A DNA stretch of 64,000 bases, taken from Rhodoblastus sp963704565. Its GTDB lineage: Bacteria > Pseudomonadota > Alphaproteobacteria > Rhizobiales > Beijerinckiaceae. The notes below the pieces were generated by a model, which was given only the letters and a program-made list of their open reading frames with translations, was not told the origin of the DNA and ran no database searches. A program made the position numbers and the translations under genes. The stretch spans positions 3,472,001 through 3,536,000 of the forward strand of contig OY969917.1 in the NCBI GenBank assembly GCA_963704565.1, read 5' to 3'. Every line of letters begins with the position of its first letter. Positions within the stretch are counted from its first letter, which is position 1. This document shows positions 34,763 to 42,994 of the stretch, in pieces.

Positions 34763-34996
34763 ATGTGTCTCGCGATCCCCGTACAGGTGACGGAATTGCT
34801 CGACGGCGACATGGCGCGGGTGACGCTCGATGGCGTGAAGAAGGAAATCTCGCTCGCCCTGGTCGATGACGTGAAGCCCGGCGATTATGTCATCCTGCAT
34901 GTCGGCTATGCGCTGAACAGGATCGATCCGGAAGAGGCGGAAAAGACTCTCGCGCTTCTGGCGGAAGCCGGCCAGCTGTCGGAGTTCAGCGCATGA
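34763..34996 (+). CDS. hypC: Hydrogenase assembly chaperone HypC
   Basis: 77 residues starting MCLAIPVQV; the Cys2 that carries the Fe(CN)2CO unit is present. DDVKPGDYVILHVGYALN is the family's OB-like core. It shuttles iron between HypD and the large subunit. It overlaps hypD by 4 bases. Confidence 0.95.
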   Translation: MCLAIPVQVTELLDGDMARVTLDGVKKEISLALVDDVKPGDYVILHVGYALNRIDPEEAEKTLALLAEAGQLSEFSA

Positions 34997-36132
34997 AATA
35001 TGTCGACGAATATCGCGACGGCAAGCTGGCGAAACAGATCGCGCAAAAAATTCGCGCCGAAGCGAAGCCCGACAAAGACTATCGCTTCATGGAATTCTGC
35101 GGCGGCCACACCCACGCCATCGCGCGCTATGGGCTGGAGGATCTATTGCCGGCCAATGTGCGGATGATCCACGGCCCCGGCTGCCCGGTCTGCGTGCTGC
35201 CGGTGGGCCGGATGGACGACGCCATCAAGCTCGCGCGCCGGCCGGACGTCACTTTGTGCACCTATGCCGACCTGATGCGGGTTCCGTCTTCCGACGGCAT
35301 GAGCCTGCTGAAGGCCAAGGCGGCGGGGGCGGACATCCGCATGGTCTATTCGACCCTCGACGCCTTGCGCATCGCGCGTGAGGAGCCGCAGCGCAAGGTG
35401 GTGTTCTTCGCCATCGGCTTCGAGACCACCACGCCGCCGACCGCGATGGCCGTTCTGAATGCGGAAAAAGAAGGGCTGAAGAACTTTTTCGTCTTCTGCA
35501 ATCACGTGCTGACGCCCGCCGCGATCTCGGCCCTGGTCGGCGATCCGAAGGCGGCGGCCTCGGTGCCGCTCGACGGCTTTGTCGGCCCGGCCCATGTCTC
35601 GACGGTGATCGGCACCAAGCCTTACGCCGAATTCGCGGAAGAATACGGCAAGGCGGTGGTGATCGCCGGTTTCGAGCCGCTCGACGTGATGCAGGCGATC
35701 CTGATGCTGGTGCGCCAGGTCAATCAGGGGCGCGCCGAGGTCGAGAACGAATATATCCGCGCCGTGACGCCAGAGGGGAACGTCAAGGCTCAAGGTGTCG
35801 TCGCCAAGGTCTTCGAATTGCGCGACACTTTCGAATGGCGCGGCCTCGGCGCCGTGCCGTTCAGCGCGCTGAAATTGCGCGACGAATTCGCCGCTTTCGA
35901 CGCGGAGAGGATTTTCGACATCCACACCATTGCGGCGCCCGACAATCCGGCCTGCGAATGCGGCGCCATCCTGCGCGGCGAGAAAAGGCCGGTCGATTGC
36001 AAATTGTTCGGGACGGTCTGCACGCCCGACAATCCGATGGGTTCGTGCATGGTGTCGTCGGAAGGCTCCTGCGCCGCTCATTGGACCTATGGGCGGTTCC
36101 GGGACTCGAAAAAAGAAAGGCGAGCCTCATGA
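34993..36132 (+). CDS. hypD: Hydrogenase formation protein HypD
   Basis: 379 residues. The redox and iron-binding motifs are FCGGHTHAIARYG (Cys), HGPGCPVCVLP and the C-terminal [4Fe-4S] set CECGAILRG, DCKLFGTVC and GSCMVSSEGSCAAHW. It is the scaffold for the Fe(CN)2CO group. It overlaps hypE by 4 bases. Confidence 0.96.
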   Translation: MKYVDEYRDGKLAKQIAQKIRAEAKPDKDYRFMEFCGGHTHAIARYGLEDLLPANVRMIHGPGCPVCVLPVGRMDDAIKLARRPDVTLCTYADLMRVPSSDGMSLLKAKAAGADIRMVYSTLDALRIAREEPQRKVVFFAIGFETTTPPTAMAVLNAEKEGLKNFFVFCNHVLTPAAISALVGDPKAAASVPLDGFVGPAHVSTVIGTKPYAEFAEEYGKAVVIAGFEPLDVMQAILMLVRQVNQGRAEVENEYIRAVTPEGNVKAQGVVAKVFELRDTFEWRGLGAVPFSALKLRDEFAAFDAERIFDIHTIAAPDNPACECGAILRGEKRPVDCKLFGTVCTPDNPMGSCMVSSEGSCAAHWTYGRFRDSKKERRAS

Positions 36133-37178
36133 ACGCGCCGCGCCTGAGAACGCGCAAGCTCGATGTGAAGAACGGGCGGGTCGATCTCTCCCATGGCTCG
36201 GGCGGCCGGGCCATGGCGCAATTGATCGGCGAGATTTTCCGCGTGGCGTTCGACAACGATCTTCTGGCCCAGGGCAACGATCAGGCGGTGTTCGAGTGTC
36301 CGGCCGGGCGGCTCGCCATGACCACCGACGGCTATGTCGTCTCGCCCCTGTTTTTCCCCGGCGGCGACATCGGCTCGCTTGCCGTCCACGGCACGGTCAA
36401 CGATCTCGCCATGGCCGGGGCGCGGCCGTTGCATCTTTCCGCGAGTTTTTTCCTGGAGGAAGGTTTTCCGCTCGCCGATCTCCAGCGCATCGCCCGCAGC
36501 ATGGGCGAGGCCGCGCGCGAGGCGGGGGTAAAGATCGTCACCGGCGACACCAAGGTGGTCGAGCGCGGCAAGGCGGACGGGGTGTTCATCTCGACCGCAG
36601 GCATCGGAATCGTGCCCGAAGGGCTCAATCTCTCGGGCGATCGGGCGCGGCCGGGCGATGCGATCCTGGTTTCCGGCTCGCTCGGCGACCATGGCGTCGC
36701 CATCATGTCGAGCCGCGAGAACCTGCAATTCGAGACGCAGATTCTGTCGGACTCGGCCGCGCTGCATGGTCTGGTCGCGGCCATGGTCGCGGCCTGCGGG
36801 CCGTCCTTGCGGCTGATGCGCGATCCGACGCGCGGCGGGCTGGCGGCGACGCTCAACGAGATCGCGCATCAATCGGGCGTCGGCATCCGCATCGAGGAGG
36901 ACGCGCTGCCGATCAAAAAGCAAGTGGCGGCGGCCTGCGAACTCCTCGGCCTCGATCCGCTTTTTGTCGCCAACGAGGGCAAGCTGGTCGCCTTCGTCGC
37001 GCCGGAATCCGCCGAAAAACTTCTCGCCGCGATGCGCGCCCATGAGCTTGGCCGCGACGCCGCGATCATCGGCCATGTCGTGGAAGACGTGAACCATTTC
37101 GTGCAGATGGCCACAAGCTTCGGCGGCGACCGCATCGTCGATTGGCTGTCAGGCGAACAATTGCCAAGAATTTGTTGA
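36129..37178 (+). CDS. hypE: Hydrogenase expression/formation protein HypE
   Basis: 349 residues from MNAPRLRTRK, overlapping the hypD stop. SHGSGGRAMAQLI, the AIR-synthase-like ATP sites (TDGYVVSPLFFPGGDIG, VNDLAMAGA, GDTKVVERG) and DPTRGGLAATLNE are present. The C-terminus PRIC has the Cys that is carbamoylated by HypF and dehydrated to thiocyanate. It is the last hyp gene; 163 bases later an IS remnant begins. Confidence 0.96.
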   Translation: MNAPRLRTRKLDVKNGRVDLSHGSGGRAMAQLIGEIFRVAFDNDLLAQGNDQAVFECPAGRLAMTTDGYVVSPLFFPGGDIGSLAVHGTVNDLAMAGARPLHLSASFFLEEGFPLADLQRIARSMGEAAREAGVKIVTGDTKVVERGKADGVFISTAGIGIVPEGLNLSGDRARPGDAILVSGSLGDHGVAIMSSRENLQFETQILSDSAALHGLVAAMVAACGPSLRLMRDPTRGGLAATLNEIAHQSGVGIRIEEDALPIKKQVAAACELLGLDPLFVANEGKLVAFVAPESAEKLLAAMRAHELGRDAAIIGHVVEDVNHFVQMATSFGGDRIVDWLSGEQLPRIC

Positions 37179-37341
37179 GGGGGCGGGGCGCATCCTGTTC
37201 CTATGCCATTCCTTCAACGCCGCAGCCGACAAAAGAAATTTGCACAGGAAATCGCAAGGGTTAGATGCCTGTCGAAAAGGTTTCCTTGAGAAGCATTGCA
37301 CCAAAGCGCGCCGAATTAACTAGCACTACTTTCGCAGATTT

Positions 37342-37845
37342 TTGAGGGTTCGGGCGTTTTTGGGATTCCCGAGCGACGGCCGGATCGCCGAGGCTCTGGA
37401 CAACAGCATCGCCAATGTCGAGCGGACGCGACGGCAATTGGCGGAGGAAGGATTCGCGGCGGTGTTGACCCGCAAATACAATCCAAAGTCCGCTCGCCCG
37501 CGAATCTTCGACGACGCTGCGGAAGCCAAGCTGATTGCGCTGGCCTGTGGCCCCGCTCCAACAGGCTATGCCCGATGGACGCTGAGCTTGCTCGAAGAGA
37601 AAGTCGTCGAACTCAATATCGTCGAGAAAGCCAGCGACAACACGATCGGGCGAACTCTCAAAAAAACATTCTCAAGCCTTCATATCGCCAGGACAAAAGT
37701 CGGTGGAACAAGGCGCAAAAGTTTTGATTGTCGGTGGTTGCGGGCCCCCGCAACCACATCAACTTGCTCAGCCAAGTTCTTCCCAAAAGCCGCTCCAACA
37801 CGAGCGGCTTTTTCCTTTTGCGACCCGCCTGACGTTGCCGCCTGA
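37342..37845 (+). pseudogene. IS630-family transposase fragment (N-terminal half)
   Basis: The start MRVRAFLGFPSDGRIAEAL...NSIANVERTRRQL and ARPRIFDDAAEAKLIALAC match the helix-turn-helix and linker part of IS630-type transposases, ending with TLSLLEEKVVELN and NTIGRTLKKTF. After ~residue 113 the similarity stops and the DDE catalytic half is missing. The residue is a dead remnant behind hypE. Confidence 0.75.
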
Positions 37846-37878
37846 GCCTTCAGGTGACGTTGGCCCAACTCGCCTAGA

Positions 37879-37921
37879 GCATATTCCCAAAAAGTTGCAG
37901 ACTTTTTGGACAAGAATATGC
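37879..37921. repeat. nested inverted repeat
   Basis: GCATATTCCCAAAAAGT pairs with ACTTTTTGG and GAATATGC with a 4-base interruption, around a TGCAG loop. It has the same nested layout as the extragenic palindrome at 2605-2653 but a different sequence. Confidence 0.7.
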
Positions 37922-37938
37922 GTTGAAACAATCGGTTA

Positions 37939-37976
37939 GAGCATTCTTCCGATTCCGAAGGAACGGAAAATGCGCT
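37939..37976. repeat. imperfect inverted repeat next to the preceding one
   Basis: AGCATTCTTCCG and CGGAAAATGCGCT flank ATTCCGAAGGAA. It is a second, looser palindrome 18 bases further on, between IS remnants. Confidence 0.5.
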
Positions 37977-38080
37977 AGCGGCGGGCGTCATCATTTTTTC
38001 CTGGAAAATCCTTCAAAGCCGTGTTGTCGAGCATGGCGTCGGCCAGGAGGATGACCCTGGGGATTCTGAGCTTTCTCTCG
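37976..38080 (-). pseudogene. IS3-family OrfA C-terminal fragment
   Basis: On the minus strand the sequence reads VILLADAMLDNTALKDFPGK and then stops. This resembles the LLADAMLDNAALKDLLGKK coiled-coil end of IS3-type OrfA transposase proteins. Nothing else of the element remains. The match is short and from memory. Confidence 0.5.
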
Positions 38081-38113
38081 TCGCTTGCGCGCGCCGCACC
38101 TGGGTTGGCCGTC

Positions 38114-39817
38114 TCAGCGCGCAGGGCTGACTGGACGGATGGAGACGATGCGGCCCTGGTCCAGTTCGGCGACCGTATCCACCAGGAGGCCGAGCGTTTC
38201 GAGACGATGTGAGATCAGCAGCACGCTGCGATCGCGCATCAAATTGGCGATGGCGGCAAGGATTTCTCGTTCAGTCGGGCCGTCAAGGCCCTCGGTCGGT
38301 TCATCGAGGATCAGAATGGGGGCGTTTTTCAGGAAGGCGCGCGCGATGGCGATGCGCCGCGCCTGGCCGCCGGACAACAGCGTTCCGGCCTCGCCCAGCT
38401 GGGTGAAATAGCCCTGCGGCAGGCTCATGATGAAATCGTGGATGCGCGCGGCCCGGCAGGCGGCGACGACCTCGGCCTCGTCCGCCTGCGGGCGCGCCAG
38501 CACCAGGTTCTCCAGCACGCTGGCGTTGAAGATATAGGCGTCCTGCGACAGCAGGCCGATTTGCTCGCGCACGTCTTCCGGCCGGTAGTCGCGCAGGTCG
38601 TGGCCGCCAAGTTCGATATGGCCTTCCTGATAGTCCCAGAATCGCACCAGCAGCTGCGCCAGGCTGCTTTTGCCCTCGCCGGTCGCGCCCACCAGGGCGA
38701 GCCGCGCGCCGGCGGGCAAGTCCAGGTCCAGGCCGCGCAACACCCAGGGGCGGTCGGGGCCATAGCGGAACGAAAGCCCGCTGATCCGCAGCGCCGGGGA
38801 GTCCGGTTTCGGCGAGGGGCGAGTGGAAACCGGCACGGCGGGCGTCGCGTCGACGATCTCGAACAGCCGGCGCGCGGCGACGAGCGTTTCACCGAGCGCC
38901 TGAAAGGCCTGCGGCAGCGGCGTGACCGCCTCGAAGGCGGCCAGCGCGAACAGAGCCAGCATCGGCAAATCCGGTCCCGAAAGGGCGCCCGCGCGCAGCA
39001 TGGGGAGCGCCAGCGCGACGGCGCACCACATCGCCAGATTGGCCGCCAGGACGAGGCCGCCCTGGCCGAGGCCGGTCAGCCGATTCAATTCGCGCTGCGC
39101 CTCGATATGGCGCTCGGAGAAATGTGCGATCTTGCGTTCATGGCGCTCCGTCGCGCCATAGACCCGCAGTTCGGCCATGCCGAGCAGGCCGTCGGCCGCC
39201 GCGTCGCGCAAGGCGGCGCGGCTCGCCACCAGGCGCTCGCCGGGCTCCCGTCCCCGGCGCTGCAAATAAAGCGGCAGGGCGACGCCCGCCAGGGTCAGGA
39301 AGACAGCGGTCGTCAGCGCCACCGGCGCGCAGATCGCGGTCATGACCGCGACGATGACCACGCCGCCCAGACCGGCCACGCACACGGGCGCGATGAAGCG
39401 CAAATAGACATGGTCCAACGTGTCGATATCGCTCTGGATGCGGTTGGCCAGGTCGGCGCTGCGGTAGGCCTGCAAACGCGCCGGCGCCAGCGGTTCGAGA
39501 CGGGCGTAGAACCACACGCGCAGGGAGGCCAGCAGCCGCAGCGTCGCCTCATGGCTTACCAGCCGTTCCGCGTAGCGGCCGCCGGCGCGCAGGATGGCGA
39601 ACAGGCGGATCAGCGCCGCCGGGGTGAAATAATTCATGGCCTGGCCGGCGATGCCGGCCAAAGCCATGGCGGCGATGAAATGGCCGGCCACGGCCATCAG
39701 CCCGACATTGGCGAGCAGGGTGACCAGCGATAGCGCGACGCCGGCCGCCAGCCAGCCGCGATAGGGCGCGAACAGGCGAAGGAGCCGCATCATGTCGGAG
39801 CGCGCCTGGGCGTTCAT
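38114..39817 (-). CDS. cydC: Cytochrome bd biogenesis ABC transporter subunit CydC
   Basis: 567 residues from the ATG at 39817, one base after the cydD stop. The N-terminal six-helix membrane domain begins with MMRLLRLFAPYRGWL, followed by the nucleotide-binding domain with Walker A GATGEGKSSL, signature LSGGQARR, Walker B ILILDEPTEGLD and H-loop SHRLE. CydDC exports reductant (glutathione/cysteine) or handles heme, and is needed to assemble cytochrome bd. The longer frame to 39937 lies inside cydD. Confidence 0.93.
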   Translation of the reverse strand: MNAQARSDMMRLLRLFAPYRGWLAAGVALSLVTLLANVGLMAVAGHFIAAMALAGIAGQAMNYFTPAALIRLFAILRAGGRYAERLVSHEATLRLLASLRVWFYARLEPLAPARLQAYRSADLANRIQSDIDTLDHVYLRFIAPVCVAGLGGVVIVAVMTAICAPVALTTAVFLTLAGVALPLYLQRRGREPGERLVASRAALRDAAADGLLGMAELRVYGATERHERKIAHFSERHIEAQRELNRLTGLGQGGLVLAANLAMWCAVALALPMLRAGALSGPDLPMLALFALAAFEAVTPLPQAFQALGETLVAARRLFEIVDATPAVPVSTRPSPKPDSPALRISGLSFRYGPDRPWVLRGLDLDLPAGARLALVGATGEGKSSLAQLLVRFWDYQEGHIELGGHDLRDYRPEDVREQIGLLSQDAYIFNASVLENLVLARPQADEAEVVAACRAARIHDFIMSLPQGYFTQLGEAGTLLSGGQARRIAIARAFLKNAPILILDEPTEGLDGPTEREILAAIANLMRDRSVLLISHRLETLGLLVDTVAELDQGRIVSIRPVSPAR

Positions 39818-39818
39818 G

Positions 39819-41540
39819 TCACGGTCCCGCCGCCTGGAGGAAGGCGAAACCGCCATGCCGTTCGAGCAGCTCGTCGCGGCCGCCCAATTCGACGACGCGG
39901 CCATCCTTGAGCACCACGATGTGATCCGCGAGTTCAAGCGTGGCCGGGCGATGGGTGGCCATGATCACGGTGCGGCCTCGCGCCAATTCCGCGATCGCGG
40001 CCACGATTTCCGCTTCGGTCGTCTGGTCCAGATGGGCCGTGGCCTCGTCCAGCAGCACCAGGGGCGCTTTCCTGAGGAAGGCGCGCGCCAGCGCCAGACG
40101 TTGCGCTTGTCCGCCGGACAGGCCCAGACCGCGTTCGCCGAGCGGCGTGTCATAGCCTTGCGGCAGCTCCTGGATGAAGCCATGCGCCCGCGCGGCGCGC
40201 GCGGCGGCCTCGACCTCCGCCATGCTGGCCTGCGGACGACCCAGGCGGATGTTGTCGCCCACAGTGCCGTCGAAGACATGAGGGCGTTGCGGCGCCCAGG
40301 CGATATGGCGGAGCCAGTTTTCTCCGGTGAAATCGCCATAGCGCCGGCCATTGATCTCGATCCCGCCGCGATGCGGGCCGGCGACGCCCAGTAGAAGGTT
40401 GAACAAAGTGCTCTTGCCCGCGCCGCTGGCGCCGACCAGCGCGGTCACGCCGCCGGCCCTGGCGGCGAAGCTGACGCCGGCCAGGGCCGGCCGGTCGGGC
40501 GCATAGTCGAAGGCGACATTGTCGAAGACGACGCCGATCGGTTCGTCATCCGCTGTCTCGGCCACTGGGCCGGCGGTTGCGGGCAAAGGCGCTTCGGCGA
40601 TCTCGAGCAGTCCCTCCGCGGCGCCGATGGCCTCCATGCGGGTGTGGTAATGTGCGCCGAGGGACCGCAGCGGCAGATAATATTCGGGGGCCAGCAGCAG
40701 CACGAAGAAACCGGGCAGGAAAAGCATTTCGCCCCATAGCAGGCGAAAGCCGATGAAAACCGCGACCACGGCGATGCTGATGGTGGACAGGAACTCCAGC
40801 GTCAGCGAGGACAGGAAGGCGACCCGCAACACTTTCATCGAGCTTGCCCGGTAACTTTCCGAAATGGCCGCGACCACTGCGGTTTCGCGCTGGCTGGCGT
40901 TGAACAGCTTGAGGGTGGCGATCCCGCGCAGGCTGTCCATGAATCGCGCGCTCATGCGGGCCAGCTGGCGCCATTGGCGCTGGTTGAGCTCCTCGGCGCC
41001 GCGCCCGATCAGGATCATGAAGACGGGTATCAGGGGCGCGGTCAGCGCCAGCGCCAGGCCGGAAACCCAGTCCGACGGAAACACCGCGGCCAGGATCGCC
41101 AGCGGCGTCATGACGCTCAAGGCGCGGTTGGGCAGCCATCGGGCGTAATAGCCGCCAATGGCTTCGATCCCGGTTGAAACCCGGTTGGCCATGTCGCCGC
41201 TGGACCGGGCGTTGAGCCAGAGCGGCCCCAGTCGTCGCAGACGGCCATAGGCGGACGCGCGCAGGTCCGATTGCATCCGGGCGGAAAGTTCGAAGGCGGA
41301 ACGCTCGGCCGCCTGCGTGAGCAGGAATCGCAGCAGAAAGACAGGGAGCATGGCCAGAAGCCAGGGCAGCGCGTCCGTCAGGGATTGATGCGCGAACACG
41401 GCGCCGTTGACGACGCGGGCCAGCAACCAGGCCTGCGGGATCAGCAGGATCCCTCCGGCGAGGCCGAGCGCGATGGTCTTATGCAGGCGCCGCCGGATGA
41501 ACGGCTCGTGGCCTTTCAGCCAGGTTTCGGCTGGATTCAT
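39819..41540 (-). CDS. cydD: Cytochrome bd biogenesis ABC transporter subunit CydD
   Basis: 573 residues. It has a membrane domain of six helices, then Walker A GASGAGKSTLF, signature LSGGQAQRLALARAF, Walker B LVLLDEATAHLD and H-loop THRPATLE. The forms of these motifs and its place before cydC fit CydD. It follows cydX by 85 bases in the operon cydABX-DC. Confidence 0.93.
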   Translation of the reverse strand: MNPAETWLKGHEPFIRRRLHKTIALGLAGGILLIPQAWLLARVVNGAVFAHQSLTDALPWLLAMLPVFLLRFLLTQAAERSAFELSARMQSDLRASAYGRLRRLGPLWLNARSSGDMANRVSTGIEAIGGYYARWLPNRALSVMTPLAILAAVFPSDWVSGLALALTAPLIPVFMILIGRGAEELNQRQWRQLARMSARFMDSLRGIATLKLFNASQRETAVVAAISESYRASSMKVLRVAFLSSLTLEFLSTISIAVVAVFIGFRLLWGEMLFLPGFFVLLLAPEYYLPLRSLGAHYHTRMEAIGAAEGLLEIAEAPLPATAGPVAETADDEPIGVVFDNVAFDYAPDRPALAGVSFAARAGGVTALVGASGAGKSTLFNLLLGVAGPHRGGIEINGRRYGDFTGENWLRHIAWAPQRPHVFDGTVGDNIRLGRPQASMAEVEAAARAARAHGFIQELPQGYDTPLGERGLGLSGGQAQRLALARAFLRKAPLVLLDEATAHLDQTTEAEIVAAIAELARGRTVIMATHRPATLELADHIVVLKDGRVVELGGRDELLERHGGFAFLQAAGP

Positions 41541-41625
41541 GCGGCAGGTTCAACCCAATAGGCGAAAAAGCTTCGAGATCGCAAGAAAAGGAACCCTCCC
41601 CCGAGGGGGAGGGTCTTGTTGTCGC

Positions 41626-41841
41626 CTAATGTGACGGCGATCCGCTGGGCGGGCCCTGATCTTGGGACTGTTCTTCCTGGGCGTCCAGGAAGGCGCCGCC
41701 GGCGGCGGAGACCAGGACGATCATCGCCGTGCCGACCACCCAGGAAAAATACCAGGCGCCGTAATCGCCGACGATCACGCCGATCACGATGAGAATCACC
41801 GCCAGGATCATGAAGATGATGAATTGAAAGAACTCTTTCAT
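41626..41841 (-). CDS. cydX: CydX-like small cytochrome bd subunit with an extra N-terminal helix
   Basis: 71 residues from MKEFFQFIIFMILAV, 16 bases after cydB. The second helix, GAWYFSWVVGTAMIVLV...GAFLDAQEE, matches the CydX signature WYFxWxLG and its acidic end. Usual CydX is ~30-40 residues with one helix; here a hydrophobic segment precedes it (ILAVILIVIGVIVGD), plus a Gln/Ser/Pro tail. CydX stabilises the heme site of CydAB. The gene position is right, but the added helix is unusual. Confidence 0.7.
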   Translation of the reverse strand: MKEFFQFIIFMILAVILIVIGVIVGDYGAWYFSWVVGTAMIVLVSAAGGAFLDAQEEQSQDQGPPSGSPSH

Positions 41842-41857
41842 GAGTCGCTCCCGATGT

Positions 41858-42991
41858 TCAGTAAGCGTGATGATCTTGTTCGATAGTCTGGGCGCTGACC
41901 TTGCCGCGCATGACATAGAAACACCAGCTCGTGTACCAGAGGATGAGCGGCACAAAGATGGCGGAGAATCCGGTCATCCAGAGCAGGGTGCGCTGGCTGG
42001 AGGTGGCGTTCCACACCGTGAAGCTCTGCGACGGGTCGGTGCTGGAGGGCATCAGGAACGGGAACATGCTGACGCCGACCGTGCCGATCACGCCGATCCA
42101 GGCCAAGGCGCCCAGCCACCAGGCCAGGGTGGATTTCCCGGCGCGGATGGCGCTCCGGCCCAGGATCATGCCGAGATAACCCAGTCCGGGCACGATCCAA
42201 AGCAAGGGATGCGCGTGGAAATTGGCGTGCCAGGCGCCGCGCTGCACGCTCACGACCTGATGCAGCGTGTTTTGCGCGACGCCGGGATCCGCCGCCTGAA
42301 CGAGGACAAAGCCGTTGATTCTGCCGACCCATATCCCACCGATGGTGAACAGGATGATGGACAGAACCGCGGCGCCGCTGGCGGCGGCCCTGGCCCGTCC
42401 GGCGATCGGGTCTTCGGTCCGGCCAGCCAGCATGGCGCCGCCCATGAAGACCGCCATCGACAGGGACAGCACGCCGGCCAGGATGGCGAATGGGTTGAGC
42501 AGAGCCAGGAAGCTGCCGGTATAGTATGAGCGCATGTCCCAATCGAAGTGGAAGGGCAAGCCTTGCAGCAGGTTGCCCATAGCCGCGCCATAGATGATCA
42601 TGGGCACGGCGCCGCTGATCAACAGCGTGTAGTCCCAGCGGTCGCGCCAGCTCTGCGACGGCAGCTTGCTGCGGTACTCGAAGCCCAGCGGACGGACGAT
42701 CATGCTCCACAGCAGCAAGAGCATGACGACATACATGCCCGAGAAGGCCGTGGCGTAGACGAACGGGAAGGCCGCGAAAATGGCGCCGCCGCCCAGGATG
42801 AACCAGACCTGATTGCCGTCCCAGTGCGGGCCGATCGCGTTGAGACAAACGCGCCGTTCGGTGTCGGTCTTGCCGACGAAGCGAAGCAGCGCGCCGACGC
42901 CCATGTCCATCCCCATCATGATGGCCAGGCCCATGAACAGCACGCCCAACAAGACCCACCACACGAGTTTCAGAATAAGATAGAGTTCCAT
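41858..42991 (-). CDS. cydB: Cytochrome bd ubiquinol oxidase subunit II (CydB)
   Basis: 377 residues with ~8-9 membrane helices. WWVLLGVLFMGLAIMMGMDMGVGALL and the GPHWDGNQVWFILGGGAIFAAFP block are CydB hallmarks. It pairs with CydA to reduce oxygen with quinol electrons at high affinity. The start follows cydA by 3 bases. Confidence 0.96.
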   Translation of the reverse strand: MELYLILKLVWWVLLGVLFMGLAIMMGMDMGVGALLRFVGKTDTERRVCLNAIGPHWDGNQVWFILGGGAIFAAFPFVYATAFSGMYVVMLLLLWSMIVRPLGFEYRSKLPSQSWRDRWDYTLLISGAVPMIIYGAAMGNLLQGLPFHFDWDMRSYYTGSFLALLNPFAILAGVLSLSMAVFMGGAMLAGRTEDPIAGRARAAASGAAVLSIILFTIGGIWVGRINGFVLVQAADPGVAQNTLHQVVSVQRGAWHANFHAHPLLWIVPGLGYLGMILGRSAIRAGKSTLAWWLGALAWIGVIGTVGVSMFPFLMPSSTDPSQSFTVWNATSSQRTLLWMTGFSAIFVPLILWYTSWCFYVMRGKVSAQTIEQDHHAY

Positions 42992-42994
42992 GGC

